Part shown: piece after piece, positions 22,001 through 35,189 of the stretch
Layout of the letters: each line of letters opens with the position of its first letter
How positions within the stretch are numbered: the stretch's first letter is position 1
From: Casuarius casuarius
Lineage: Eukaryota; Chordata; Aves; Casuariiformes; Casuariidae
Length of the DNA: 64,000 bases
Assembly: GCA_003342895.1 (NCBI GenBank)
Contig: PTFA01000024.1
Location: 4,831,505-4,895,504 of the forward strand
Direction of reading: 5' to 3'
Translations under genes and position numbers: made by a program
Notes under the pieces: model-generated
Seen by the model: the letters and a program-made list of their open reading frames with translations, nothing else
Database searches by the model: none
Told to the model about the DNA's origin: nothing

Positions 22001-25000
22001 CTACACCTTTCCTATGTTAATTTTTTTCTTTAACAGCTAAAATAATCTTTTGCTGTTTAAAATTTCTTTTCTCTCTAGCAAAATTTTGCAAAACAACAAA
22101 AACATTTTCAGGTCTCTTTTTAATAGCAGTTTAGCAAACATTAATAATATTGTGCATACTGCAGAAACCAAGTTACCAAAATAAAATAAATATTAAAATA
22201 TTGTGATTTGCTCCAGCTGAAGGAAATACCTATTTGCAGGAGGAGACACACATTAAATATCTTTGTTTCCTTGAAAACTGATGGGTTTACCACATGTTGA
22301 AGAGCTTTACTAAAACATAACTCACCTGAACTAAGGGACTAGGCATTCTCTTCTGCTCCTGGCTCCCTGTGCCTGCTTTTCTCGGACCTCAACAGCACAT
22401 CAGGATGAGACCTGAGCCTCAGCCAGGCACCCTCTTCTCTGTTGGAAAGGAGGATATAAAAAGAGCACCAGAGTATGTCTTAATTAGTCCCTGGACTAGA
22501 TGATCGGGAGGGAACCAGGGTTGCGGCCACAACCGTGGAACCTGCATGCTCTATCACTTAGGAACAACCAGCTGCCAGTATCAAAGCATCACAGTTTTGT
22601 TCATAATTGTTGTATAGAATTATGCAAACTATGCAGAAGGACGTAGAAATGCCCTGTACAACACAGTAACACTACATGACTGACAACAGCACCTTAAGTC
22701 CCTTCTCTAATAAGATTCTCAGTCCTTTTCTTGTCCATTTTAGAGAAACATAGGCAATCCTGCCGCAGAGTTTACACATGAATTTAATACTGCATGAAAA
22801 ATGTAAGAGTAACAAACAATTACAGGGAAGGGCAGAGAAAGCAGGATGACTATTCCAAAAGAGGAATGTGGCTGCAGAAACCTTGTTTGCAATTAGATGG
22901 TTTCCAGTCACTAATGTCAGACTTAGGACCATAATCAAATGGACAGACTCCATGATCTCCAGAAAGTTCTAGGGATTTCAATAATTTTTAATGCAAGAGC
23001 AGACCTTATTGCAGAAGTGGCCACATCCTTTTAAGATTATTTTATTATTTTCCATTTTTAAGATATGATAATGATTATCTATCTCATGTACATATTCCAA
23101 TGTAAAAATGCAAAGAAAATTTATACCTACACTAGCATCTGTTTACTACAATTTCAGAAATGATAGCTTATAAGAAATGCAGCTATACTATAGAGTATAC
23201 CAGAATATGGACAGGAGGTCTTAGACTGTATTTATCAGACCAACTTCCCAGAAGGAATAAATCATCTTGTGATCCAGGCATCCTACACAGTGCACAATTA
23301 CTAGCTACACTTGCATTTCTAAAATAGTTTCAGATCTAACAAAGATTCTTCTTACTAAGGTACGAAACATATAAGTTATATTATGAACACCGCTTAAACT
23401 TTGCATTAAGAATGCACCATCTATCTCACATATGATCCCACTGAAATGTACTGTACAATAATATTCCACTTAGGTTCTGAAGGCAAGATGATCTTTTGCA
23501 GGATGACTTTCCCTTTCCTTTTCTCTATTTTCTTTATGACTAACTCCTGCAATCATGATTTGGCATTAGACTAGAGTGAATCAGGTCTTCAGAGGTTGAA
23601 TACAAATTCAAACCAATACTGCACTTGCATGGAGCATATCTGATTTATCGATATCAGGAAAAAAAAAAAAACCAAAAAAAGGGCTTTTTCATTTTTTTTG
23701 TAAAAATCTGACATTTAAAACCAGTATGAGAAGAAACATGTTTTAAATGCATTAGAATACTAAATAAACTATTGCAAAGTTATGGCATTGCTGATCACAT
23801 TACTACAGCTAAAGGACTATGAGCCTTTCCATTAAAAATATTCAATAGCTCAAAACTCTGCTGTAAGAAAATTGCACTGGACTGAAACTTGGAATAAAAG
23901 ATTTCGGCTTGGAAATATGTCATTTAAACTTTTTTTAAACAGTGTCTTCGTTTAATTCGTGTTTGCAAATGCAGAAGAGAAAGAAAAGTTCTTAACACAT
24001 TTTGCACAAACAGAAAGCACAAAAGTAACCCTATCTTCATTTAAATATGCTTCATACTGACAAAGCATATTGTGCATATCCTGGGGGCATGTATAAACAA
24101 ACAGTTTGAAAGGAACAGGCCAAATCTGACTAACTGCTCACCACCTCTGGCTCACCTTACAGCCATTCTCCCTCTGTGTTTAAGCTAAGGGTAATGTTGT
24201 ATATGTATTTATGCCAAGGATCAATAATGTATATCGGAATAGCTATTCAGTTAATATATATTAGTAGGCTGTCTTCTGAAGTATCTAAACAGCTTTCTCT
24301 AAGCCCTGATTTAAATCACAACTTTACAGTAGATTTTAAAGTCCTGCCCTTAGCTTATTTCACAGAGTTTAATTTTCAGACTACAAAAGTAATATAATGA
24401 TCTTGTTTGTTACACACGAAGTTCAGATTTGATAAATTAAGATTTCAAGACAAAGCTCATGTTCCAGGTAATTATTTCTGGGTACAAACAGAACTGAGTA
24501 CTTTTACTACTAATACAAATATGAAATCCATAATGGGAAAAAAAAAGTGGTTTGTCTTCCATATCCGAGGCACTTTATAAGTCAAGTTTTGGGAGCTGAT
24601 TTCAAAACAGAGATAATGAGGGCAAAATATCTTACCAAAAGTTATTTTTAAGGACTAGAGGGCATACGGATGAAGTAAATGCAATGTTGGGCAAGACTTT
24701 TTTCAATGCAAGATCTGCAGAGCATAGATGCTTCAAAGAAAGGTACAACAAATCCTGTATGGCCAATTGTTCAAGTTTCTTCCTAAGACCCACAAAGGCA
24801 GTAACTAGTTTCTATCCTGAAATGTAAATAAGCATCTCACTTCTTGTTTTCTACATTTAACCTTTGTAACATAACACTGTATATTCTCTTCATTCCCTTA
24901 TTTCACCCATACTCCTTTTTAAACTGTTCCCAAGTCTTGGTCTTAGAAATATTCAGGAGCAGTAAGTTAATTAGGCATCATTTAAAAAAAACCTTTAATT

Positions 25001-27970
25001 AGTTTTAAATGCAATTCCTTCCATTATCCTTGAATCTCTCTTTATTCTTGCATAAATGATAAGTCCTGCTTCTCCCCCATTATGATTCACTCACCTCTTT
25101 TTCCATACATTCACACTCCCAGGCTTTAAATTACTTCAGTCAAATATATTAGGGCATTCATCCTTCCACTTCTAGGGAGTTCACTGCTGTTACCACAGTT
25201 ACCTCCTCTTAGATACTGTCTCAACTAAGCTAATAAATATGGACCATATTCTTGAGTATCAGTATATAAATGTAACCAAAGTACCATTAAAAGGACATTA
25301 AATTTCTGATGCAATGTGATAATTATGGGTGCAAAGTGTTCCTTTTATACTGACTGATTTGTGGTTAACTATTTTTTTTTCCAGAAATGATGATCATGGG
25401 GTGTCAAGTTTTCAGATTGTATCAAAAGGTCTTTCTGCAACTTGAAATCAAGAATTATCAATGCAAATTTTAATGAAACATCTGTGAGTGAATAGAAGTG
25501 GAGGAAACAACTGAAGCAACCCAGAAATTGAGCAAAATGACAGAGTGGGAGGATAAAAAATTGCAGGCAGGCTCCCCTCCTAAAAAATGTAACTGAGGAA
25601 TAAGACATGTTGATATCAAGTTTTGATACAATATGGCATAGCAACTTCCTTCTTTCATTTTATGTTCTTTGGAAAAAAATGACATACTGCTGGAAGGGGA
25701 CTGAACTGAAGTTGCACATTAGGATTGGGATATTTTTTTCTTCTTTTATACACTTACCATTTTGCTTTCTCCAGTGTTATTATCTACATAAAAAAAGTGT
25801 TTGAACAGTGCCTATTGTAACATTTGGACAGCTTTAGGGTTTGCACCTGTGAACTAGGCTGTGAACCTATTTCTTAGAGCTGTCAACAAAAAGAAGGTTG
25901 GAGTTAAAAAAAAATCTGTAAAAGCTTTAAAATAAAAAGGGCCTACCAGCATGTTTTTGGAGAGTAAAACGCTGCACTTTACCCATGCGGTAATTAATCG
26001 CCATGGAAGCAAAGTCAACTTTGTCTGAGAACAGCATATATTTTCTATTAATTATATTTATAAGATAAGGATTTGCTATACCAACATTGCCAATACAGGA
26101 CAATGGATGAGTACAGAACTTGCTAGGAGTTCCTTGGCTGGTGTCTCTTTAATGCCTTCAGTGATGTATCTGAACACAAACTGAGTATCACAGAAACAAG
26201 TTCACCAGTATAAGCATCATATTTTCACATGAACCTTTCTGTACATGATAGTCTCATTGCTCTCACCCATTGCCATAGGCTACCAATTTCTGCAACTTTT
26301 CTCCAATTATCACACATGCTGAGGAAGGAAAAGCAAAAAGGAAAAGAAAATATAACTTGGTTTAGAATATTTTTGCTAGTTTTAAACAACACAGTGCTGC
26401 TGTCACTGCTTCTGCAATTGCAACCAGCTTGCTTACTAGTATTTCTTTTATATCTTTGCTGTCTTTCAAATGTATCAATTTTCATAATTAGAGATCGGAT
26501 TTAGAGAATCAAACACTTACAGTAGAAAGATTTAGTATCTGAATTACCTGAGCTTCATTTCATTCTAGTTTTGAAGCAAAACACTGTGCATCTAATTAGT
26601 TTCATGTTTCTAATTGTCATGGTTACCCCATGCACTTTTAAATGCTAAGCTGTAACCAGCACCATTCTTATGTGGTAAGCATTTTTCAAAATAATTAATT
26701 CTGTCAGATATGTGATGAGATATCTATTATGCCTCCACATAAATTGAGCTTTGAAAGGAAACGATAAGGTGTTCTTTGTTCCTATCCCAGTTAACAACAG
26801 CTTTTCTTTTGCATCCTTACAATATCCCAAAAGGATTAAAATTCTTTAGTCTCTGGCCAAATTTCTGCCTTTGTTCACCAATAATCCTTCTAGGGTAGAC
26901 TCCAATAAAACACATCTGTTGCATTTATATTCCAACATTAGTCCAACTCTGTGCTCTGAACCACTGTGTTTTGATGCAATGCACTATTAAGCAACTTCTG
27001 TGTTTCCCAGTAAAGGAGGCTACATATCACTGAATGATTAAGTAAATGATTTATAGGTGGTGTTAATATAAGCGTAACTACTTTCTCCTAGGGCCTGCAT
27101 AACCTTGTACCTTGGTTAAATTCTTCCTCTGCTGAATTAAGTGATGCACATTGCTTTGATGCACATAGTTAACTTTCACAGCAAACAAAACAAAACATTG
27201 GCAAACTATACCCAGAAATATTGTGATGTTTCAGCAAGCTGTGAGGAGGGACGTAGAAGATTGAAAAATTGGGTATATACTTGAAAAACAACAGAGAAGC
27301 AGAATGTTATCATTTCCCTTTCACAGGTAGCATATTTTGTGCATTGTATTAAAACGCATAACTATTTCTGGACATAATTTTCAAGCTTCCTAAGAAAGGG
27401 GTTTTATTATTATTTCTCTTACAGGACTGACGCAATTTTTGCTTGCTGATTGAATTGCAAGTTGTCGTATTAAATATAATGGTGCTTCCTATGAGAAAAC
27501 ATCTGAATGCTTTTATGGATTATATCATAATAAGTTAGCTTCCCTGACATATTAAAAAATCAAGTTGCATAAAACTGAAATGCAATGCCTTAACACAGAA
27601 AAAGCAGTTCAAGAACATTATACATTTCATTCAGCAACCCAAGTATCATAAGAAATCAAAAGCTGTTTCTGGAAAGTAGAATGCAGCTACTTATAATGCT
27701 CTGCTGTTTGCCTTTGTCAGATGCTGAAATAAAATTAGGCTGAAGGACTGATCGTTTTACAGACATAGACAAGGTGATTATAAGCTTTTTCTATGGACAT
27801 CAGACTGAACTCACAACTGCAAAACTGGGCAAAGGTCTTATTATAATCAAAGAAAATTATATCCCAGCAAGCCAAGGTTAAATCTTGCTGCAATTACTGT
27901 ACATATAGGAACTAAATAAGGCTAGACACTTTACATATGAATAAAGATTCAATAGATGACCCACAGAACT
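19005..27970. other. AT-rich stretch, no gene recognised
   Basis: Mostly unique-looking sequence. 19100-19330 is locally GC-richer without a recognisable product. An A-rich patch lies at 23660-23690. One strong splice-bounded candidate sits at 22326-22438 (listed separately). Confidence 0.5.
22326..22438 (-). other. Candidate exon with strong splice sites, probably non-coding
   Basis: On the minus strand the acceptor (CTTTTTATATCCTCCTTTCC then AACAG) and the donor (TTCAG-GTGAGT) are among the best in the window, bounding 113 bp. Two frames stop early. The frame starting at the second base is open for 32 codons and meets TAG near the end, before the donor. A real exon here would more easily be UTR or lncRNA than internal coding. 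The open frame is phase-compatible with the candidate at 27974-28053. Confidence 0.22.
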
Positions 27971-27973
27971 TAC

Positions 27974-28053
27974 CGTTGAATCTCAGACCTTGCACAGTGA
28001 ATAAGAGCAGCAAACAGTAGACAGAGACAAATAATAATAATAATAATCATAAA
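27974..28053 (-). other. Candidate exon encoding a hydrophobic segment
   Basis: On the minus strand the donor CAACG-GTAAGT closes an 80-bp open segment reading F-M, six Ile (from an ATT repeat), then CLCLLFAALIHCARSEIQ: a run of about 19 hydrophobic residues followed by charged ones, like a transmembrane helix or a signal peptide starting at the ATG at 28050-28048. The acceptor (CTTTTAAAG) is weak. Because the Ile run comes from a simple (ATT)n repeat, hydrophobicity may be accidental. It enters in phase 0 and leaves in phase 2. Confidence 0.17.
28030..28048. repeat. (AAT)n microsatellite
   Basis: Six AAT/ATA-type units. It lies inside the candidate exon at 27974-28053 and creates its isoleucine run. 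Confidence 0.9.
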
Positions 28054-30252
28054 CTTTAAAAGTTCTTTGCATTCATTAGAACAAAATCATTATGCTGATA
28101 TCTCTTTTCTCATCATCTGCCTTTCTTTCAGCTCAACTATATTACAGGTAGTTGTGTGTCTTTCTTTCAGATAGAAAGTAGGACTTTTAACAAAATACGA
28201 GTTGCCATGAAGAGCATCTATTACTGCTCCACAAATTGCACTGGGTGGCTAAAAGGTCCAAAGTTACTTTTCTAAACTGAAAACAATTTCATTAGCATAA
28301 CTTCAGGATACATGTTTCAGATGAAAATCGTTCAGTTTAGCATTTTCCTTTTTTCACAATAAAATCACTACATAGGGCAAGCTCTCTTGATCACAATCCC
28401 CTCTGATCATCATCTGTCTGGGGACAGCCATCTTTTGATCATTCAGAGAAAATGAACACACTTAAACAGGTACCCTACTGGTTAATCACATTTGGTACAT
28501 GCTAAAACCAGAAGGCGGGAATTTAAATCCTTCCACACTGGCCATTTGTTGGTGGCATTACTTCTTGCATGTTCCACAAACCCATGCCAAGGTGACAGAA
28601 GCAGCTTACAATACTTACATTTTCTATATTAATTCTAAAACACTATCTTTGTATTAGCTCAGTATTCAGCATGCACACGTGATTCAGGTGGGAAGAAGAA
28701 TGTCATTTCAAAACAACACTTTTTTTTCTTATAAGGAACAAGTTATTTTTATCTCAGCTAAATTATATTGTTTTCACTGATACCATGAGAATAGTCCCCA
28801 TCCCAAACAGTACAAACAAACAATTACTAAACCTAATACCCAGCTATTTGTAAAGAGGTATTCTGCCTAATCCTACTTCAAATAATAATAGCTTAAAGGT
28901 AAAGGAGTGACTATATCATCTCACCAGTTATTTAGCTGTGCAGTAGGTAGGGCTGCTTATACTGCCCAGGAACAGCTGGTTGCCCAGGGCAACAAAACAG
29001 CAGGGCTACAAAATGCTCCGTGGCTGTTTGCATGAGTATCTGGAAGCCAGGCTGCAAAGACATTTCCTTGTTTGCCAGGGCGTTAGAGCTCTTAGAGCCA
29101 GAGCTGGTAATAAACCGAGCCTGCTTTTATTTATAATGACCTCATCTTTAAGGGTCAAAACCAACAACTCTTATACTGGCAGTTTCCTTCCTCTACTCGC
29201 CTAGGTTCATTTCATGCACAACATGTTTCTAGATGGTGATGTGTGGCTTGCCAACATACCTAGATTAATGGAGTCATTTGTGAACATGTCACCTTTAACT
29301 TCACTAGAGTTTGCTGCAAGTCCCACAGACCTAATGGGGCCATCCCCTCCCAGATGATGCTGGGGCCCCACCAGCTCAAATCCTGGCAGTGACTGGTCCC
29401 ACATGGAGAGAGACTCTGCAATGTTTCTCCCCACACTGTGGTCTGGTTGAAAGAGAACTAGATCCAGAATCACATGTAAACTGGTAGTAAAATGCAAATA
29501 TACAACATAAGCCAGAGATTTGTCAGTTATCAAATCCAATCAGATCAAAGATTTAAGCTCTATAAAAGGCTATAGCTATATCAGCGATAAGTTTTCAGTA
29601 CTAGAAAGCCACCAGATTGTTCTCTAAGTGTGAAAAATATCTTCCCTGCCCACATTCAGAGATCTTCATTTGTACGTGTTTTTTCTGATCACGTGCGCAA
29701 TCCACCTTTGACCCGATTAAAAATTTCAGGTCAGTTTTAAGTTGTAAAGGTCATTTTTCTAGAACGTCAGGAGCTCTTCCTCCAGAACTGTTGTGTTTAA
29801 AGGCCACCTATCACAGCATCCTTGCTGTGTAAAAAGCTGGTCTTTAAAATGAGCAGAACGATTCTTGTCAGTGCTCGTCAAGGATGTCAGCCCTACTTTG
29901 TACAGGCTTTTCGAAAGAGCTATTTCCATTTTATATATGTTTAAGTACGGGCTGAACTGGGTGACGGCCTATTATATAGCTGTGTCTGCCCAAAAGTGAG
30001 AAGACTCACCAGCTGTACTAATCTCACAAAGCACTTAGCAGAATTATACATCCAAAGGAAGATGCCCTCAGCCCAAGGGTTTTGCTGTGATGTGGTTTAT
30101 GCACACATACACACACTAGAGAAGACGACAGAGAAGAGTGAAATCTAAATAGAAGAAACATCAGCAAACTCTTCAATGCCTTAGGAAAACAGTGTCACTT
30201 TTACACAGAGAGGAAACTTTGTTAATATTCATATTTATTACATGCTTTGCTG

Positions 30253-30292
30253 TAATTATATATATGTTTATAATTATATATGTTTATATACA
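30253..30292. repeat. TA-rich low-complexity, imperfect duplication
   Basis: TAATTATATAT(AT)GTTTA is present twice in tandem, within AT-only sequence. Confidence 0.8.
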
Positions 30293-31117
30293 CTTCCTCT
30301 GTTAATGAATAGTACTGAATAACACACAGCGTATTTTTATCTAAAACCCAAAAACATGCAAATTATGAGTCCACTTCAGACACCAAGGTAGTATTTCCAA
30401 AAACGAACACTGCTGCTGCATCATCGGATGAAGCATTAGGGCAGAAAAAGGAGCTGCTAGTCTTAAAAAGCTTTGTATGTCAATTCTTTTTTAAAGGAAA
30501 AACAACAATAGGAAAGCACATCATCTGCTCTAGGAGGCTCTAATGAAATCAGACCCTACTTACAATACCCCGAGGCTATACTTTGTTTCCAATTAATGCT
30601 TGCCCTCTTGGAATCATATACAAATAGTTTTTATGTTCTTCACGCATAGCAAATCTGTCTAATGATTTTCTTACCATGTTCCAGTCCAGATAAAAGTACT
30701 TAATTGCTATAACATCATTAACTTTACAAGTAGTCTATCATTTGTGACTAGCAGTTAGCCATTTCTTAAGTTGTACTATCACATGCGAAGTGGGAAAATA
30801 CAAGCAATCTAGGAAAAAATGATACTGCTAAGAAAATGCCCTTTTTTAGGTTCTTTACTATATGCTACTAAAAATCATTAGAGAAAACATGCAATACTGT
30901 GTGACATGAATTCGTAGATATTATTTTTTAATGAAACATTAAAAAAAACCTTTAGAACCAATGATATTGAATTTGCTTTATTTATAATTTTATATAGCCA
31001 TAATACATATGGTTATGTATTTCTGTGTTGTCTTGTGTTTTGGAAATGTGTAAAAGCAGCAGAAGAAAGCGTATACACAAAGTATATGTAAAGAATGAAT
31101 GGGAAGCAAAAACTTAC

Positions 31118-31196
31118 CCTTGACAATCTCGATAATTGCAGCAGAAGTCTTAAATTGCCACACCTCTTAAAATCAAAGAATTCCTCACCAATACAC
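31118..31196 (-). other. Candidate coding exon (chance not excluded)
   Basis: On the minus strand, acceptor TTTAATTTCTTGCAG and donor CAAGG-GTAAGT bound 79 bp. Only one frame is open (one base, then 26 codons); its centre reads EEFFDFKRCGNLRLLLQL. Not recognised. A second candidate lies just upstream on the same strand: acceptor near 31465, donor CAAG-GTAAGA near 31380. Its open frame ends in a phase that does not fit this segment, which argues against one coding transcript using both. It leaves in phase 0, compatible with 27974-28053. Confidence 0.2.
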
Positions 31197-32644
31197 CTGC
31201 AAGAAATTAAATCAGCTTTTTGTCATTGAAATTCAAACTTCACGAGACATCTGTATGCTGGAAAATCATGGATATATTCACAAACAGCCAACTTGGAATT
31301 AAGGTAAAAGTTTCACTGCTCTGGTAAAGGTACGAAAACAACACAAGGAAAGAGGGTAGCACCAAAGTCCCATCTTACCTTGATCAGCTACTTCACTTGC
31401 ACATAAAAGTGAGGTGTATTTCCACAAGCAGGAAAAAGAAAGAATAATTAAGTGTTCACCGGGCTAGAGAGATTAAGCACATGAAATGGAAGTCAGGACA
31501 TCTGCAGACCATCTTATGCTATGCAGGCCTGAACCCAGATCTCGTGTTCTCACAGAGAGCTCAAGCAGCTGGACCATTACAGGGATCTCATGGAACTTTT
31601 TTAAAGCTTTGTTTACATCAAAAATGAGGATGAGGAAGAGAAAGGAATTAAAACTGTGCACAGAAACTCTGCACAAAAGAGCTATTCCAGTTCAAATTTA
31701 TATTTAAGTGACAAATGAGCTTTGTATTTGCACTGTGCTTAGGGACTACACATCACCACATCTCACCTTATCGCCACGGTGGGAGTAATTGAATCTACTA
31801 TCACTACAAAAAATTAAAATCTTATTTAATATAGTCAGAGTACTTATTTGACACTCAGGAACTGCAGAATACAGTATACTGCTATTAAACTCTCTATTCG
31901 GAGTTTGGTCCACCCAGCTCCCCAGCGAACACCAGCATGTTCAACTAAAAGCTGGAGATGTAGATGGAAAAACAGACACATTATCTGAAAACACAATAAT
32001 CTCCTTCACTATATAAAATGTCACTATGTAGACTTTCTTGATTTAGTAATTTGCTTCTTTTTTTAAAGTCTGCACCAGTATCTTGCAACGCTTATTTTTA
32101 AACTTTAAATTTAATTAGATTTAAATTACACCATTTTTGGCATTTAAAAAACAGATGCTTTTTCTGCTTAGGCAATAAAGTAAGAAGATTCTCCAGAATC
32201 CAAAATAGAAAATAACTCATCATTCCTTAAAAACTACAAATCTAGTAATAAACCACTGATTTAAATACCTACTACTTGATGTTGTTAAGAGACTGGCTGT
32301 CATAACCTGTATAGAAAGCATTCAACTTTTTTTTAAGTTCTGTATATGACTACCAAAGCACTATTGGGTCCTGTCATTCTATTTTCTTTAAGGGATGCAT
32401 GCAGATGAAGTATCTGTTAATCAAAAATCGTTGACCAGGGTAGATGGTGTTAGTCTGAAATCACACAATCATTCTCAAAACTTCTATACATTGTCTACAG
32501 AGAAGACTTCAGTGTTTTGATTACCTGAATAATAATGTTTCTTCTCCTAAACTCAGCCTCTGAAATCCCTATATGTTTCAAGTAGAAAAAGAGTAGATAC
32601 TATCCAGTTTCAAATTTCTTATTTTGAAGTACATAATTCTTGTA

Positions 32645-32694
32645 TCTATATACAAGATAGATATATATAGATATATATACATACACACACACAC
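32645..32694. repeat. (TA/GATA)n to (CA)n low-complexity
   Basis: ATATATAG units grade into CACACACACACAC. Confidence 0.85.
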
Positions 32695-34544
32695 GAACAA
32701 AAGTGAAATTTGTCACACGTTTCAATAATTTGAATTTCATCATTGATCTGCAGGTGAAATGAGGGGAAAACAGAGAAAAGGAAAAGTGAAAAAACCCAGA
32801 GACATCAGTTTACAAGGTTGCGAAAGTTATCTCCATTGTTTTTTCCTATCACATTAAAATGACAAGCTTACTTACTCCTCTTAAACACAGTCTTCCATCG
32901 TCATTCAACTACATCAGAATTTTTCACAGTTCAGAGAATTCACATGAGTTCAAAATTTGTAAAGCTGAAATGTTGTCTTAGTAAACTGTAAGTGAGCACT
33001 ATATGTAAGAGTCGGAAGAAATTAGTGTACTATAGTTCAGAACCACAATGTTCAAATGCCTGGTCTTTCCTAACATAGGAAAAAAATCCACATACGTACT
33101 TGAGGTCAAAGCTATCTAATAACATTATTCAATTCTTGTTTCTGAAACCTTTCTCAGTTTCAAAAATATTATGAAAATATTATTCTGAGTAAAGAACTCT
33201 GTATCAGTGTAACCCGTATGTCGTACAAAAAAAGAATTTATAAGTTATTACCTCAAGTTGGAACCCAAAGAAACTGTTGCGATGAGAAACCTGTTTTTTT
33301 TTAAAGAAAACAAAATATCCCTTCCTGAAAGAAATCAATACAAACATAATCAGACCCTTTATCTGGGTTATCGCAATATCTCACTGAAAGTACACAACTT
33401 CTTGAAGTTCAATCATTTGTTCAGCTGTCTCCTCCAAAATAAAAAATAAAAATGGGATGGGGGAGAGGAGGTCACTGCATTTTTAAATTTCTAGAAGTGC
33501 ATGGATACTGTATAATACTAAAGTGCAAATATTCTCAAATTAAAATTCAGACTTCGATGCCTGAATAAAACTATGTAGTAACAAGACTATTCTCTGATAA
33601 GTGGCTTATCACAAAAATTCATTTATTATTCACTCCAATAAAACTAATTACAATTCATTTATTGGCTGCATCTATCAATATAACTAATACTTGATTTAGC
33701 ATAAGTTAATAAATATGTAAATGAAAAGTCACCAAACCAAAGCAGGGCAAAAAAAAGGATGTTAACAACACTCCAGCTCCTTTGGTGTTTTACAAATATG
33801 CTAACATCTACAGTTCAGAAACATCACTATCTTCCTGTTCACAGCGACTTGTCCTTGTTTGTAGCTTTCATTAGTACATCCAGATGTACGCACACGATGA
33901 TTTTAGACCAAATCAATACATCTGCATGGATGGAAATGGAAAAATACTGGAGAAATGGGGATTCATTGTCCTGCCTGTATGAATTACAGAGAGAAATATC
34001 TTTATTGAACATGTGATCTGTCGTAACAAATCAAAATGCTATCAGGTCTTTCGTTACATAAACTTAGACGTTCCTAAAAACATCAAAAGTGTATCTTCAC
34101 CTTTGGACTGACAACCAGATAAATGGCCATTCTGATTATTCACAGTCACTGTATTCTGGAAGAATTACTGGTGATAATTTAGAGATAAGAAAAAAAATCT
34201 TGCCACTTTTATCAACAGGATTTTTATCATTCTGAATAAAGTGTCATGTAAAAAGAAATAAGGAATAGCGATATTTCCTGTCTCAAAGCAGGAAGTCTGA
34301 AGCACGTAGCAGCAAGCCAAAGGATGGTTCCGTAGGCTTACAAGCAAGTGTCTGAATAAGGGGAACTCTGAAAATACAGAAATGGAAAACACTCCAGAGA
34401 GGAAAATTTCAGGGAACCCAAAAATTACTCGACAAAATTATTCTAGATAGAGGGTAAATCAGGTGGGTGTCACTGTGGTATCACAGTGACAAGAAGTCAA
34501 GTTTAAAGGCATTTGTCCAATGTTTACTCAACTCTAGGTATACG

Positions 34545-34561
34545 TACATATATATATATAA
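34545..34561. repeat. (TA)n microsatellite, short
   Basis: An uninterrupted run of TA dinucleotides. Confidence 0.8.
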
Positions 34562-35168
34562 CAATAGCACAGTAGGTGCTATCAAGAGGCTCTTTTCTAT
34601 TTTTACAAAATTACTTTATCATTATTTATATGGGTGGATAGTACACAGGTTGTGGAAGACATCCTTCCTGTTTCATGTTGGCCACAACATCTGCCACTTG
34701 ATACCAACTAAATACAATGATGTAATAGATGTAAGATTGGATTATTTAAATCCTACTCATTCATAATTTCTTCATTAAATTAAGGCAGGGAGTAACTGGG
34801 TTAGCTAATGCCTACATTAATGTTACTCAATGTTTCATATCATAAAATTGTGAAGTTTCATTCTCTGCAACCAAAAAGACAGTAAGTATGCCAAAGACTG
34901 TGCTAAAGCCAAAAGGTTGTCATAATGACACTCTGGTTGACCTGACCAGCACAGAATGGCCTCTAGCAGGAAAACTTTACCGTCCTTATTTTTCATATCT
35001 ATCTCCGTCTTGTGAGCTTTCTGAACTCAGTTTAGATGTGGGTTTCAAACAAATCCCAACCACCTTTCATGTAAGCAGTATTGGGGCCCTGCTAAAAAAG
35101 AACTCAGCTTTCTTTTTTTTTTGCATAGTAGACACCATATACAGGGGCAAACGCTTAATAGGGACAAA

Positions 35169-35187
35169 CCCCCNCCCCCCCCCCCCC
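35169..35187. repeat. Poly-C tract with internal N
   Basis: Eighteen C with a single N at 35174, then AAGTAGGGGG. The N and the run length are probably sequencing uncertainties. The minus strand carries a long G-run. Confidence 0.9.
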
Positions 35188-35189
35188 AA

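Larger units (their letters stand above)
28060..35165. other. AT-rich stretch, no gene recognised
   Basis: Contains TA-rich simple sequence (30253-30292, 32645-32694, 34545-34561) and the minus-strand candidate exon at 31118-31196. At 28137-28170 the plus strand has two TTTCTTTCAG acceptor-like tracts 47 bases apart, the second followed by 33 open codons. No protein recognised. Confidence 0.45.
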
